A stretch of DNA of 64,000 nt from CAVQJU01 sp963729215. Lineage in GTDB: Bacteria > Acidobacteriota > Vicinamibacteria > Vicinamibacterales > CAVVIG01. The position numbers and the translations under genes were made by a program. Below are positions 44,077-52,939 of this stretch, in pieces. The number at the start of each line of letters is the position of its first letter. The first letter of the stretch is position 1. Location of the stretch: positions 62,001 through 126,000 of the forward strand of contig CAVSND010000025.1 in NCBI GenBank assembly GCA_963729215.1, given 5' to 3'. The notes below the pieces were generated by a model. That model saw only the letters and a program-made list of their open reading frames with translations. It searched no databases and was not told where the DNA came from.

Positions 44077-45171
44077 ATGCCGCGAGTAATCGGGATCGAC
44101 CCCGGCACCGTCAGCGTGGACCTCTGCGGGTTGGATGCGGGCCGCGTGTTTCTTGACCGCTCCCTGCCGACGGCCGATGCGCTCGCCGATCCATCCGTGC
44201 TGGTGACGATTCTTTCGGACGCGCATCGTGAGGCGCCGCTCGACCTCGTGGCTGGGCCATCAGGCTATGGTCTGCCGATCGTGGAGGCCCGCCGCCTGAC
44301 GGATGATGACATCCGGCTCGCGTACCTGGCCATTGACGGTGAAGCCGGGGGCATCGGCGGGCTTCGGGCCTTGTTACGGGAGCTCGCGCGACTACCGATG
44401 CCGATCGTCCTCACTCCCGGCGTTGTGCATCTTGCGTCTGTGCCCGCGTACAGAAAGGTCAATCGCGTAGACATGGGCACCGCCGACAAAGTGTGCGTCG
44501 CGGTGCTGGCCATCCGCGAACACATCGCGCGGCACGCGTGCGCCGCATCCGAGGCATCCTTTATCCTCCTGGAGTTGGGCGGCGCGTTCACGGCGGCCCT
44601 CGCGATTGAGCGCGGGCAGATCGTGGACGGAGCCGGCGGAACGTCGGGGCCACTCGGTGCGCGCGCGGCTGGAGCGCTCGACGGCGAGGTGGCCTTCCTC
44701 GCCGGATCCGTCACCAAACGAATGCTGTTCTCGGGCGGCGTCGCCTCCATCGCGGGAACGCCTGACGCGGACGCCGAGACGCTTGCGGCGCCGGCTACCG
44801 ATCGTGGCCGGCTGGCATGGGAGGCGTACCTCGAGAATGCCGTCAAAGCCGTCCTCTCGCTGGCCGTGTCGGCGCCACGGGCGCGCGAAGTGATCGTGTC
44901 GGGTCGATTCGCCCGCATCGCGAGCGTGCGGGATGAGCTGACGCGACGTCTGGCCGCCGTCTCTGCTCCGCCCGTCCATGTGCTGACCGGATTTGGCGGC
45001 GTCGCATTGCAAGCGGCCCAGGGAGCGGCGCTCCTGGCCGACGGTCTCGCCGGCGGAGCGTCCGCGGCGCTCGTCGACGTCATCGGCATCCGGCAGGCGT
45101 CTGGGACGGTGTTCGATCATCTGCACGTCATCACGCCGGCAGCCGCGCGGGCGAGGCTCGGACTTGCCTGA
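44077..45171 (+). CDS. DUF1464 protein (archaeal-like, ASKHA fold), C1-cluster associated
   Basis: A 364-residue member of DUF1464, a family otherwise typical of archaea, with an actin/HSP70-like kinase fold: VIGIDPGTVSVDLCGLDAGRVF (phosphate loop), DLVAGPSGYGLPI, IVLTPGVVHLASVPAYRKVNRVDMGTADKVCVAVLAI, FILLELGGAFTAALAIERGQIVDGAGGTSGPLG. It lies between mtdB and an ATP-grasp gene. Uncharacterised archaeal-like proteins in methylotroph H4MPT clusters include enzymes for cofactor (H4MPT or methanofuran) biosynthesis; such a role is likely but unproven for this family. Confidence 0.85.
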   Translation: MPRVIGIDPGTVSVDLCGLDAGRVFLDRSLPTADALADPSVLVTILSDAHREAPLDLVAGPSGYGLPIVEARRLTDDDIRLAYLAIDGEAGGIGGLRALLRELARLPMPIVLTPGVVHLASVPAYRKVNRVDMGTADKVCVAVLAIREHIARHACAASEASFILLELGGAFTAALAIERGQIVDGAGGTSGPLGARAAGALDGEVAFLAGSVTKRMLFSGGVASIAGTPDADAETLAAPATDRGRLAWEAYLENAVKAVLSLAVSAPRAREVIVSGRFARIASVRDELTRRLAAVSAPPVHVLTGFGGVALQAAQGAALLADGLAGGASAALVDVIGIRQASGTVFDHLHVITPAAARARLGLA

Positions 45172-45198
45172 CCTGCCTGACTGCCTGGCCCGCCCGCC

Positions 45199-46416
45199 GT
45201 GAAGCCCGGCGCCAAGTCCCACGTGCTCGTGGCCGGCCTGTCGACACGGGCGGCGGCCGAATCCGCGGGCCGCGCCGGTTTTCGCGTCACGGCCATCGAC
45301 GCCTTCGGAGATCTCGATCAGCATCCGATGGTGGCCGCACTCACGCTCGAACGAAAGTTCTCGGCGCACGCCGCCGCCAAGGCCGCGCAGGGCATTGAGT
45401 GCGACGCGGTCGCTTACCTGTCGAGCTTCGAGAACCACCCGAAAGCCGTCGCGACGCTCGCCCGGGGCCGGGCGCTCTGGGGCAATCCGCCGGCTGTGCT
45501 CCGGCGTGTCCGCGATCCGCTCGCCCTCGCGCGGGCGCTCAGTGAACGTGGCTTCGCCGTGCCCGCGGTCCTGTCACGCGAACCTGGAACGTCCGAACCT
45601 TTGAACCCTTTGAACCCCTCGAACCCCTCGAACCCCGAGTCGTCCTGGCTTGTAAAACCCCTCTCCTCCGGCGGCGGCCGCCGCGTGCGCCACTGGAGTC
45701 CCGGCACCAGGCTCCCGCGAGGCTGCTATCTGCAGGAGTTCATCGAGGGCACGCCCGGCTCCGTGGTGTTCGCGGCGGCAGGAGGCCGCAGCGTGCCGCT
45801 CGGGATCTCGCGGCAACTCGTCGGCGATCGCGCGTTCGGCGCGACAGGCTATCAGTACTGCGGCAGCATCCTCATGCCGTACGACGACACGGACGGCGAT
45901 GCGGCTGCGTTGAGTGCTGCCGTTGCCGGGGAGTTCGGCCTGGCCGGCGTGAATGGCATCGACTTCATCAGCAGCGGCGGACGAGCATACGCTATCGAAG
46001 TGAACCCCCGCTGGTCTGCTTCGATGGAGCTCGTAGAGCTTGCGTACGGCGTGTCCGTCTTCGGTGCGCACGCCACCGCGTGCGCGCGCGGACAATTGCC
46101 TGATTTCGACTTGTGCGCGGCACGGCGCGGCGCGCCGGTGCTCGGCAAGGCCATCGTCTTCGCGCGACAGGACGTCGTGATCGGTGACACGAGCGCGTGG
46201 CTGTCTGCCGTGCCCGTCTTGCCCGCCCTGCCCGGCCCGCCTGGCGTGCCTGCCCCGAGAGACATCCCCCGGGCCGGCGAACGCATCGCGGCTGGACAAC
46301 CCGTGTGCACGGTGTTTGCGAGCGGTGATGGGGTGGCGGAGTGCCATGCCGCCCTCGTCGAGCGCGCCCGGCACGTCTACGCCGCGCTCGCCGCCTGGGA
46401 TCGGGAGGTCGCGTGA
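45199..46416 (+). CDS. ATP-grasp ligase of the H4MPT gene cluster
   Basis: A 405-residue ATP-grasp enzyme, forming an amide or thioester bond with ATP. GTG 45199. Seen: HVLVAGLSTRAAAESAGRAGFRVTAIDAFGDLDQHP (pre-ATP-grasp), WLVKPLSSGGGRRVRHWSPG (ATP-binding Lys), LQEFIEGTPGSVVFAA, GEFGLAGVNGIDFISSGGRAYAIEVNPRWSASMEL (metal-binding Glu and Asn). Archaeal MfnD, which adds Glu to tyramine in methanofuran synthesis, is an ATP-grasp enzyme, so a methylofuran role is a fair hypothesis. Two Pro-rich segments near residues 133-150 and 337-352 are encoded by tandem arrays. Confidence 0.85.
   Translation: MKPGAKSHVLVAGLSTRAAAESAGRAGFRVTAIDAFGDLDQHPMVAALTLERKFSAHAAAKAAQGIECDAVAYLSSFENHPKAVATLARGRALWGNPPAVLRRVRDPLALARALSERGFAVPAVLSREPGTSEPLNPLNPSNPSNPESSWLVKPLSSGGGRRVRHWSPGTRLPRGCYLQEFIEGTPGSVVFAAAGGRSVPLGISRQLVGDRAFGATGYQYCGSILMPYDDTDGDAAALSAAVAGEFGLAGVNGIDFISSGGRAYAIEVNPRWSASMELVELAYGVSVFGAHATACARGQLPDFDLCAARRGAPVLGKAIVFARQDVVIGDTSAWLSAVPVLPALPGPPGVPAPRDIPRAGERIAAGQPVCTVFASGDGVAECHAALVERARHVYAALAAWDREVA
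45590..45641. repeat. Nonamer tandem array inside the ATP-grasp gene
   Basis: Units TTGAACCCT, TTGAACCCC, TCGAACCCC, in frame because nine is a multiple of three; they encode EPLNPLNPSNPSNPES between the pre-ATP-grasp and ATP-binding domains. The unit is the same as in the intergenic elements at 30726 and 34817. Confidence 0.75.
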
Positions 46417-47204
46417 CGGCCGCGAACGCGCAGCTCGGATCCGCGTCGGATTTATTGTGGCAGCACTGGCAGCAGCGCCTTCGGATGGCGCAACTGCCCG
46501 AGGCGATGCGCCCCCGGACACGCGAGGCCGGCTACACCGTCCAGGCTCTCCTCGAGCGGCACAGCGCGTTTCCCCTCTTCGGGTGGAAGATCGCGGCGAC
46601 CAGCAAGGCCGGACAGGCGCATATCGCCGTCGATGGCCCGATGGCGGGCCGGCTTCTCCGGGAACGTGTGTGCGACAACGGCGGACGCGTTCCGTTGGCC
46701 GGCAACCACATGCGCGTCGCCGAAGCGGAGTTCGCATTCCGCATGGGCGCAGACCTTCCGGCCCGCAGCCGGCCGTACCGCGCCGACGAAGTGCTCGCCG
46801 CGGTGGCGGCCCTCCATCCGGCCATCGAGGTGCCCGATTCCCGCTTCGAGGACTTTACCGAGGTCGGCGCCGCGCAGCTCATCGCCGACAACGCCTGCGC
46901 GGACTACTTCGTCCTCGGTCCGCCGGCGCCGGACGGCTGGCAATCGATCGACCTCGCCGCTCACCGCGTCACCGGACGCGTCAACGACGGCGTCCCGCGT
47001 GAGGGCGTGGGTGCCAACGTCCTGGGCGACCCGCGCGAAGCACTGGCCTGGCTGGTCAACGAGCTCTCGAACCTGAACGTGATGCTGTCGGCCGGCCAAA
47101 TCGTGACCACCGGCACCTGTCTAGTCCCACTGGCTGTTGAACCGGGAGATCGCGTCGTCGCGGATTTCGGAGCGATCGGATCCGTCAACGCCTGGCTTGA
47201 CTAA
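46413..47204 (+). CDS. 2-keto-4-pentenoate hydratase / fumarylacetoacetate-hydrolase-family enzyme
   Basis: A 263-residue MhpD-like hydratase from GTG 46413, overlapping the ATP-grasp stop by 4 bp (GTGA). Seen: GYTVQALLERHS, FGWKIAATSKAGQAHIAVDGPMAGRLL (the Gly-Trp-Lys-Ile-Ala motif of hydratases), RVAEAEFAFRMGADLP with metal-binding Glu residues, AALHPAIEVPDSRFED, DNACADYFVLGPP. It would hydrate 2-hydroxypenta-2,4-dienoate-type products of aromatic meta-cleavage. Its place in the H4MPT operon may be fortuitous, or the fold may have another use here. Confidence 0.87.
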   Translation: MTAANAQLGSASDLLWQHWQQRLRMAQLPEAMRPRTREAGYTVQALLERHSAFPLFGWKIAATSKAGQAHIAVDGPMAGRLLRERVCDNGGRVPLAGNHMRVAEAEFAFRMGADLPARSRPYRADEVLAAVAALHPAIEVPDSRFEDFTEVGAAQLIADNACADYFVLGPPAPDGWQSIDLAAHRVTGRVNDGVPREGVGANVLGDPREALAWLVNELSNLNVMLSAGQIVTTGTCLVPLAVEPGDRVVADFGAIGSVNAWLD

Positions 47205-48268
47205 ACAAGCCTGACCGAGACTTCCTGACGAGCCGTCGCGTACCCGACGATCGTTGCGGCCTTGATACCCGATGAGTGCAGATCAGAGATGACTGCAGAG
47301 GCCCGGCCAGAGGGCACCGCGATCAGGAGCCCTCCCGAGGTTTGCGGATCGAGGGCGACTTCCAGGAGGCCTTCAGCGACCGACCGATCGACCGCCATTT
47401 TGTCTTTCAGGTAGTCACGATTCCTTCTGCACCCGCCAGTCAGAGAGCCGTGTTCCGCCAGACGCCGCGCGCCAGGAAGGAGAGGCAGGGTTGCCGCTTC
47501 CAGTACGATCGTGACGCCGCTTCCGTCTGCCATTTCCCGCGCGTGTCCCAGCAGTCCGAAGCCGGTCACGTCCGAACACGCGTGAGCCGGCACACTCCGC
47601 ATCACCGCGGATGCCGTGCGGTTGAGCGCAATCATGGATGCGACGGCGGCTCGAACGCTTGCTTTCGAGGCCTGCCGCCTCTTGAGGGCCGTGGTGATGA
47701 TGCCCGTTCCCAGCGGCTTCGTGAGAACGAGCGCATCTCCGGGCTGCACACCAACGTTTCGAATGACGCGGTCTGGATGCACCACGCCGGTGACTGCCAT
47801 CCCATACTTAAGTTCTTCATCGATGATGGTGTGTCCACCGACCACCACGGCCATGGCTTCCCTCACCCGATCCGCACCGCCGCGGAGGATGTCGCCGAGA
47901 ACCTCGAGATCCAACTTGCCCTTCGGGAACCCGACAATGTTCAAGGCCGTTTTCGGCTCGGCACCCATCGCATAGATATCGCTCAAGGCGTTGGCCGCCG
48001 CGATCTGGCCGAACACGTACGCGTCGTCCACGATCGGGGTAAAGAAGTCCACCGTATTGACGATGGCGAGATCCGGCCGGAGACGGAATACTCCCGCGTC
48101 GTCGGACGTTTCCGTACCGACAATCAGGTCGGGCGACTCGAACGGTGAGAGGCTGTGCAGTACCTGCAACAGGTCGGCCGGGCCGAGCTTCGACGCTCAA
48201 CCCGCGGCTGCGACGCGCTGTGTTAGCCCGATCTGCTTCAGTCTCTTCCGGCCTGTGACTTTCACCAT
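47201..48268 (-). CDS. selD: Selenide, water dikinase SelD, itself a selenoprotein (TGA = Sec24)
   Basis: Makes selenophosphate from selenide and ATP. ATG 48268 reads MVKVTGRKRLKQIGLTQRVAAAG, TGA at 48199-48197, then ASKLGPADLLQVLHSLSPFESPD, LIVGTETSDDAGVF, TVDFFTPIVDDAYVFGQIAAANALSDIYAMG. The TGA falls at the catalytic Cys/Sec position of the family (pattern G-U/C-x-x-K) and the frame is open on both sides, so it must be read as Sec; without it the protein would lack its P-loop and active residue. 355 codons, the usual size. Downstream of selB by 25 bp and convergent with the hydratase (4-bp overlap). Confidence 0.95.
48160..48196 (-). promoter_or_regulatory. Candidate bacterial SECIS hairpin in selD
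   Basis: Starting 22 nt after the Sec codon on the minus strand, ACCTG, loop TTG, CAGGT forms a small perfect stem (48162-48174; melting the G-C pair gives loop GTTGC with a leading G). A competing hairpin TCGGC, CCG, GCCGA lies just before it. Distance and loop size fit bacterial SECIS rules; which stem is used cannot be decided by eye. Confidence 0.5.
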
Positions 48269-48293
48269 GACGAACGTTCCATTGCCGCGCCTC

Positions 48294-50223
48294 CTACCGC
48301 GCAGTCGACCCCGCCGTCTTCAGGCGTCTGGCATCGCCAATCCTCACCGTGACGCCCTCACGGTCAAGGTATTCCAGGAGGGGAATCGTATACTTCCGCG
48401 TGGTGCTGAAGCGGTCCCTGAACATCGCGGGCGTGATGTTCCCCAGCCCGGAAAACTCTTCCTTGAGAATGCGCCTCACGTCGTCCAGGGTCTCGGTGAG
48501 AAAATAGAGGTCGGCGGCAACTCTTACAATCGACCGCTCCCCTTCCAGCACCCGCAGGACCTCGGTGAGTCTGGCTCGCCCGATTCCGACTGCTTGCTCG
48601 AGTTGCGGGAGGTCGGGCGGACCAAGCGGATGAGCCGCGAGCAAGCTCTTGATCTGTTCGGCAAAGCGTTGGTCGTCGGTCCCGAGCGTAATCGTGTGTC
48701 CCGGAAGACGCAGGAGACTGCCCTTGCGTACAACGGCTTTCTCGAACTCGAGCTGCTCGACGAACGCGCGAAACAACTTTGGCGGGACGCCGCCCGGCAG
48801 CTTGTCGCGCAGTTCCTCCATGTCGCGTCCTGGCGCAAGGGGATGCGCGGCGTGGAAGTCTCGGAGAGCTGTGACCAGGGCGTCCTGCAGCGCCGTCCAC
48901 TTCTGTTTGGTCGTGTAGACGTGCTCCTGCTCGAGGCTCACGATTCTCGTCGCGCTCATGTGTCGCAGCAATTCCCGGGTTTCTTCCACGCGTCGATTCA
49001 GAAACTGGCACAGCAGTTCGATCGGAACCGCAAAGTCGCTGCTCTCGGCGAGGAACAGTTCCACCACATCCGTGAGCTCTCCCCGCTGCAGCGTTTTCAA
49101 CCTGTCCTCGAGCCCCGGTTCTCTCCTGGCATGCGTGCCGCGGCCAGGGGTGGATGACGACTCCACCGCCGAGAGTTCGCCGGGCGGTCTCGTCACGGAT
49201 GATGAAACGGTCGCCGCGGAGCGCCAGGAGCGGCTCCGAGAGAACGATTTGGCAAAATGCGGCCGGTTCAGGACTGCCGGCGGCTGGTGACCCCAGCAGG
49301 ACCAGTTTGGCCATCCGTTCAGCCGTCCCCAGATGAACTCTGACGCGCTGATGGTTCTTCATCCCCGTTCGCCCCGCTGCAGCCGATGGCCGCACCTCGA
49401 GTGACGCGTCGAAGCGGTCCGAACGCCGCGTGAGCTCTTCGTGACAGATGACATCACCGCGCGTGAGGGAGACCTTCTCCGACCCGCTCAGGTTCAACGC
49501 AATTCGCTGGCCCCATGTCGCCGTCGGCACCGGTTGGTTGTGAACCTGAAGGCCGCGCACGCGGAACAGCTGGTCCGCTGGAAGAGAGCGAACCCTGTCG
49601 CCGAGGCCGAGTTCGCCGCTCTGCGCCGTGCCCGTGACGACCAGGCCGTATCCCTGGAGCACGAAGACCCGATCTACAGGCAGCCGGAAGTAGCCAGGCG
49701 GCGGTGGTTTCGGGCGGCTCCGCACGACCTGTGCGATCTGCGTGCGGAGCTCGTCCAACCCTTGACCGGTCACGAAAGAGAACGGAACGACCGGCGAGTT
49801 CTCCAGCGATGTCCCGGTCGTCAGGATGCGAATCTCCGTCTCGACATCCGCGATTCTCGCCGTCGACGCCAGATCGATCTTCGTGATCACGAAGATCGCG
49901 CGGTCGATCCCGAGCAGATGGAGAATGTCGAGATGCTCCTCGGTTTGCGGCATCACGCCATCGTCGGCCGCGACCGTGAAGAGCACGAGATCGAGGCCGT
50001 GCGCCCCGGCCAGCATGTTTCGGATGAAACGCTCGTGCCCGGGAACATCCACGACGCCGGCCCGGGCGCCGTCGGGAAGATCCAGGTGTGCAAATCCCAG
50101 ATCGATTGAGATACCCCTGTCTCGTTCTTCTTTCAGCCGATCCGTGTCCTGCCCGGTCAGGGCTTTGACGAGACTCGTCTTACCGTGATCGATATGTCCC
50201 GCAGTGCCGACGATGTAGGGCAT
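48294..50223 (-). CDS. selB: Selenocysteine-specific elongation factor SelB, one frameshift
   Basis: GTPase that brings Sec-tRNA to the ribosome and binds the SECIS RNA. ATG 50223: MPYIVGTAGHIDHGKTSLVKALTG (G1), GISIDLGFAHLDLP (G2), VVDVPGHERFIRNMLAG (G3), VITKIDLA (G4), then beta-barrel domains and, after a shift near 49147, the C-terminal winged helices (RREPGLEDRLKTLQRGELTDVVELFLAESSDFAVP ... LLEYLDREGVTVRIGDARRL). Length 643 codons plus one extra base is normal. Eight bases downstream of selA, so selA-selB-selD form one operon. Confidence 0.95.
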
Positions 50224-50231
50224 GGTGACGG

Positions 50232-51656
50232 CTAGCGCTGAACGCGTTTCGTGCTCCCGGCGGCCCACTTCGGGACGAGATCGTCCGGATCGAAAATAGT
50301 TCTCAAATCGAGGAGAAACCTGTCGTCCCTGATGCGACCGATGATCGGCGGTCGAGCGCAGCGAAATCGTTCCGCCACGTGATTGGCCCCCATGCCGTCG
50401 TGTTCGACCGCGATGGCTTTCGTCGGAATCTCCTCAGTGGGCAGCGCGCCGCTTCCAACTTGAGACGTGGAGTCCTGCAGGGACAATCGGAACCCCGGTC
50501 CCAGGGCTTCGCCGAGCGCCGGCATCACCTGCCTTCCCATCGTCTCCATTTCGGAGAGCGGACGCGTGAACATCCGCAACGTCGGCAGGTCTTCGGCAAG
50601 CGCGGCGGATTCCCGATACAGCCGGAGGGTCGCTTCCAGCGCGGCAATCGTGAGTTTGCCGCAGCGCAATGCCCTGTGAAGCGGATTCCTGCTCAGTTGA
50701 TTCACGCACGTCGACGTGCCCACGACCAGACCGGCCTGCGGTCCTCCCAGGACCTTGTCGCCACTGAACGTCACGATGTCGGCGCCGAGGGAGATCCGCT
50801 CTGCCACAACTGGTTCTTTCGGCAGGCCGTACTGGCTCAGGTCGACGAGCGCGCCGCTTCCGAGGTCTTCCATGACGGGGACGGCGTGGTTCTTTCCGAT
50901 CGCGACGAGCTCGGCGAGGCCAACGTCGGCTACAAAGCCGACCACCCGATAGTTGCTGGTGTGCACCTTCAGCAGAAGCCCGGTGTTCCCGGTGATCGCA
51001 CGTTCGTAGTCCGCCGCGTGCGTGCGATTGGTCGTGCCCACTTCTCTGAGGACGGCCCCGCTTCTCGCCATGATCTCCGGAATCCGGAAGGCACCGCCAA
51101 TCTCAATCAACTCGCCGCGTGAGACGATCACTTCCTTGCCACTCGCCAGCGTGTTGAGGGCCAGGAGGACCGCCGCGGCGTTGTTGTTGACGACCGTGGC
51201 CGCTTCAGCACCGGTCAGATCGACGAGTAGCTCTTCGATCACCTGCTCACGTCTTCCGCGTTCCCCGAGAGCCAGGTCGTATTCGAGGTTGACGGCACTG
51301 GCGCCCGCGCGGCAAACGGCCTCGATGGCCGCCTGAGGGAGCAGAGCCCGGCCCAGATTCGTGTGGAGGATGGTTCCGGTGGCGTTCACGACTCGCGTGA
51401 GCCCGACGTCCCGCGCCACGTCGATCGCGGCTTCGAGCCGGTCGAGAATGAGTTCCTCGCCCAGCGCGCCTGGATCGAACGGGCGTCCCTGTCTGATCTC
51501 GCGTCGCAGCTCGTCGAGGATCTCGCGGCAAAGTTGAAGGACGTAGGTCCGGCTGAATCGAGCGAGCAAGGCCTGGGTTCGTGAATGCGCGAGCAGCCGG
51601 TCCACGGCAGGCAGTTCCCGGAGCGGATCTCGAACCATTCTGAGGGATGGTACCAT
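50232..51656 (-). CDS. selA: L-seryl-tRNA(Sec) selenium transferase SelA
   Basis: PLP enzyme converting Ser-tRNA(Sec) to Sec-tRNA(Sec). I choose ATG 51656 (MVPSLRMVRDPLRELPAVDRLLAHS); the frame is open further upstream but there it would read antisense through the tRNA gene. Seen: VNATGTILHTNLGRALLPQAAI, EYDLALGERGRREQVIEELL, TVVNNNAAAVLLALNTLASGKEVIVSRGELIEIGGAFRIPEIM, VGTTNRTHAADYERAI, VTFSGDKVLGGPQAGLVVG with the PLP Lys. 474 residues, normal. It diverges from tRNA-Sec across 13 bp. Confidence 0.97.
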   Translation of the reverse strand: MVPSLRMVRDPLRELPAVDRLLAHSRTQALLARFSRTYVLQLCREILDELRREIRQGRPFDPGALGEELILDRLEAAIDVARDVGLTRVVNATGTILHTNLGRALLPQAAIEAVCRAGASAVNLEYDLALGERGRREQVIEELLVDLTGAEAATVVNNNAAAVLLALNTLASGKEVIVSRGELIEIGGAFRIPEIMARSGAVLREVGTTNRTHAADYERAITGNTGLLLKVHTSNYRVVGFVADVGLAELVAIGKNHAVPVMEDLGSGALVDLSQYGLPKEPVVAERISLGADIVTFSGDKVLGGPQAGLVVGTSTCVNQLSRNPLHRALRCGKLTIAALEATLRLYRESAALAEDLPTLRMFTRPLSEMETMGRQVMPALGEALGPGFRLSLQDSTSQVGSGALPTEEIPTKAIAVEHDGMGANHVAERFRCARPPIIGRIRDDRFLLDLRTIFDPDDLVPKWAAGSTKRVQR

Positions 51657-51669
51657 TCGTGTTCCTTCT

Positions 51670-51765
51670 GGAGAAGGAAGGTGTCCGGTGGCGCCGCTGG
51701 TCTTCAAAACCAGTCTGGGGATCGTAAAGGTCCTCGGAGGGTTCGACTCCCTCCCTTCTCCGCCA
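51670..51765 (+). tRNA. selC: tRNA-Sec (anticodon TCA)
   Basis: 96 nt including an encoded CCA. An 8-bp acceptor (GGAGAAGG with CCTTCTCC, discriminator G), a 6-bp D stem (GGTGTC/GGCGCC) with a small loop, anticodon stem CTGGT/ACCAG with loop CTTCAAA and anticodon TCA at 51704-51706, a long variable arm, and a 5-bp T stem (GAGGG/CCCTC) with loop TTCGACT. The 8+5 arrangement and the long D stem are diagnostic for bacterial tRNA-Sec. Confidence 0.98.
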
Positions 51766-51793
51766 TCTTTCGCTTGCAAGCCATCCTTCGCTT

Positions 51794-52939
51794 TCAACCC
51801 CGGCGAAGCTCACGAGCCGCGGCGACCATCGCACCGACTTTCGCGGTCGCGATTTCCCACGTGTTCATCGGCCGGTTCGAGAATGTGCCGAAGCCGCAGT
51901 CTGGATTCAGGAAGATCTGGCTGGGCGTCAGGAAGCCAAGCGCCTCCTCCACCACCGCCCGAATCGCCGCAACCGATTCCACAGCATCGCTCCGCGGGTT
52001 GACCACCCCCACGCCCAGCTCCTTGCCGCCGAACGGCATCAGGGCGCCGGCGCGATCGGTGGCGTACTCGAGCACGAGCTGCGCGACATCGAGGCGTTCG
52101 AGATACGGCGCCAGCGGCTGATACCCGCCGCTCAGCAGCGTCGTTTCATCGCGACTCCAGTTGCCCCGGCAGACATGGACGCCGATCCGCACGCCCTGAA
52201 CGCCCTCGACCACGCGGTTGATCAGCGACACGGCCAGCTCGAGCTCCTCGGCGGGATCCCGTCGCGCCGCCAGAGCCGCGCACATGAACGTGCGTGTGCG
52301 CCCCGGCGCGAACGCCACTTCGGTCAAGACCGGTTCATCGAATTGGACAAAGTCGGCACCCTCGGCGGCGAGCTCTGCGAGCTCGGCCCTCAACACCGCC
52401 ACCACGTCCTCCGCGAGCGCCTCTTTGGTCCGATAGAACGCGCGGGTCAGCTCGGAGACGAACATGGCCCTGGTGAGGAGGTACGGCCCGGGCAGCGTCA
52501 CCTTCACCGGCCGATCGGTATGACGCCTCACGAACCGCAGATCGTCGGTGGCCAGCGGGTGGCGGCGTTCGATCTTCCCCGTGCAGATGGGGCTGCTGAT
52601 CGAATACGCCGGGACGTCGAGCGTCTGGAGGAGTCGCTCGAACCCAGCCCTGTCCTCGACGACGTCGAGCATCTCGGCGAGGGTCATCAGACGCACGCCG
52701 GCCAGCTTCTCCGCGACGAACGAATAGAAGTTGTCGCGGCGGAGCTCCCCGTCGGTCACGATGTCGCACCCCAGAGTCTCCTGCACGCGCAGCAGGTCGA
52801 TGACCGCGGCGTCGAGCACCCGGTCGAACCCGGCGCGGTCGATGCGCCCGCGGCGAAACCGGCCCAGCGCGTCGACGACCTCCGGCGGCCGCGGCCAGCT
52901 CCCGACGGTCGTCACGGGAAAGAGCGGCAGCGCGCTCAC
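51794..52939 (-). CDS. MetE C-terminal-domain-like methyltransferase
   Basis: A 381-residue protein of the cobalamin-independent methionine synthase / UROD-MetE superfamily, without the MetE N-terminal domain. GTG 52939 overlaps the upstream stop (GTGA). Seen: FPVTTVGSWPRPPEVVDAL, CDIVTDGELRRDNFYSFVAEKL, VKVTLPGPYLLTRAM, ADFVQFDEPVLTEVAF, GIGVHVCRGNW with a zinc-type His-x-Cys, LVLEYATDRAGALMPFGGKELGVGVVNPRS, FLNPDCGFGTF with the second Cys. Such short versions use diverse methyl donors. It ends a three-gene run with the PhnD-like and dehydrogenase-like genes. Confidence 0.85.
   Translation of the reverse strand: MSALPLFPVTTVGSWPRPPEVVDALGRFRRGRIDRAGFDRVLDAAVIDLLRVQETLGCDIVTDGELRRDNFYSFVAEKLAGVRLMTLAEMLDVVEDRAGFERLLQTLDVPAYSISSPICTGKIERRHPLATDDLRFVRRHTDRPVKVTLPGPYLLTRAMFVSELTRAFYRTKEALAEDVVAVLRAELAELAAEGADFVQFDEPVLTEVAFAPGRTRTFMCAALAARRDPAEELELAVSLINRVVEGVQGVRIGVHVCRGNWSRDETTLLSGGYQPLAPYLERLDVAQLVLEYATDRAGALMPFGGKELGVGVVNPRSDAVESVAAIRAVVEEALGFLTPSQIFLNPDCGFGTFSNRPMNTWEIATAKVGAMVAAARELRRG

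Noticed and set aside
48167..48169. SelD starting at TTG 48169
   Set aside because: It would remove the catalytic residue and the conserved N-terminal segment; the frame upstream of the TGA is clearly SelD-like.
51657..51797. Longer SelA N-terminus starting near 51797
   Set aside because: That stretch is the antisense of tRNA-Sec; SelA homologues begin near the ATG at 51656.
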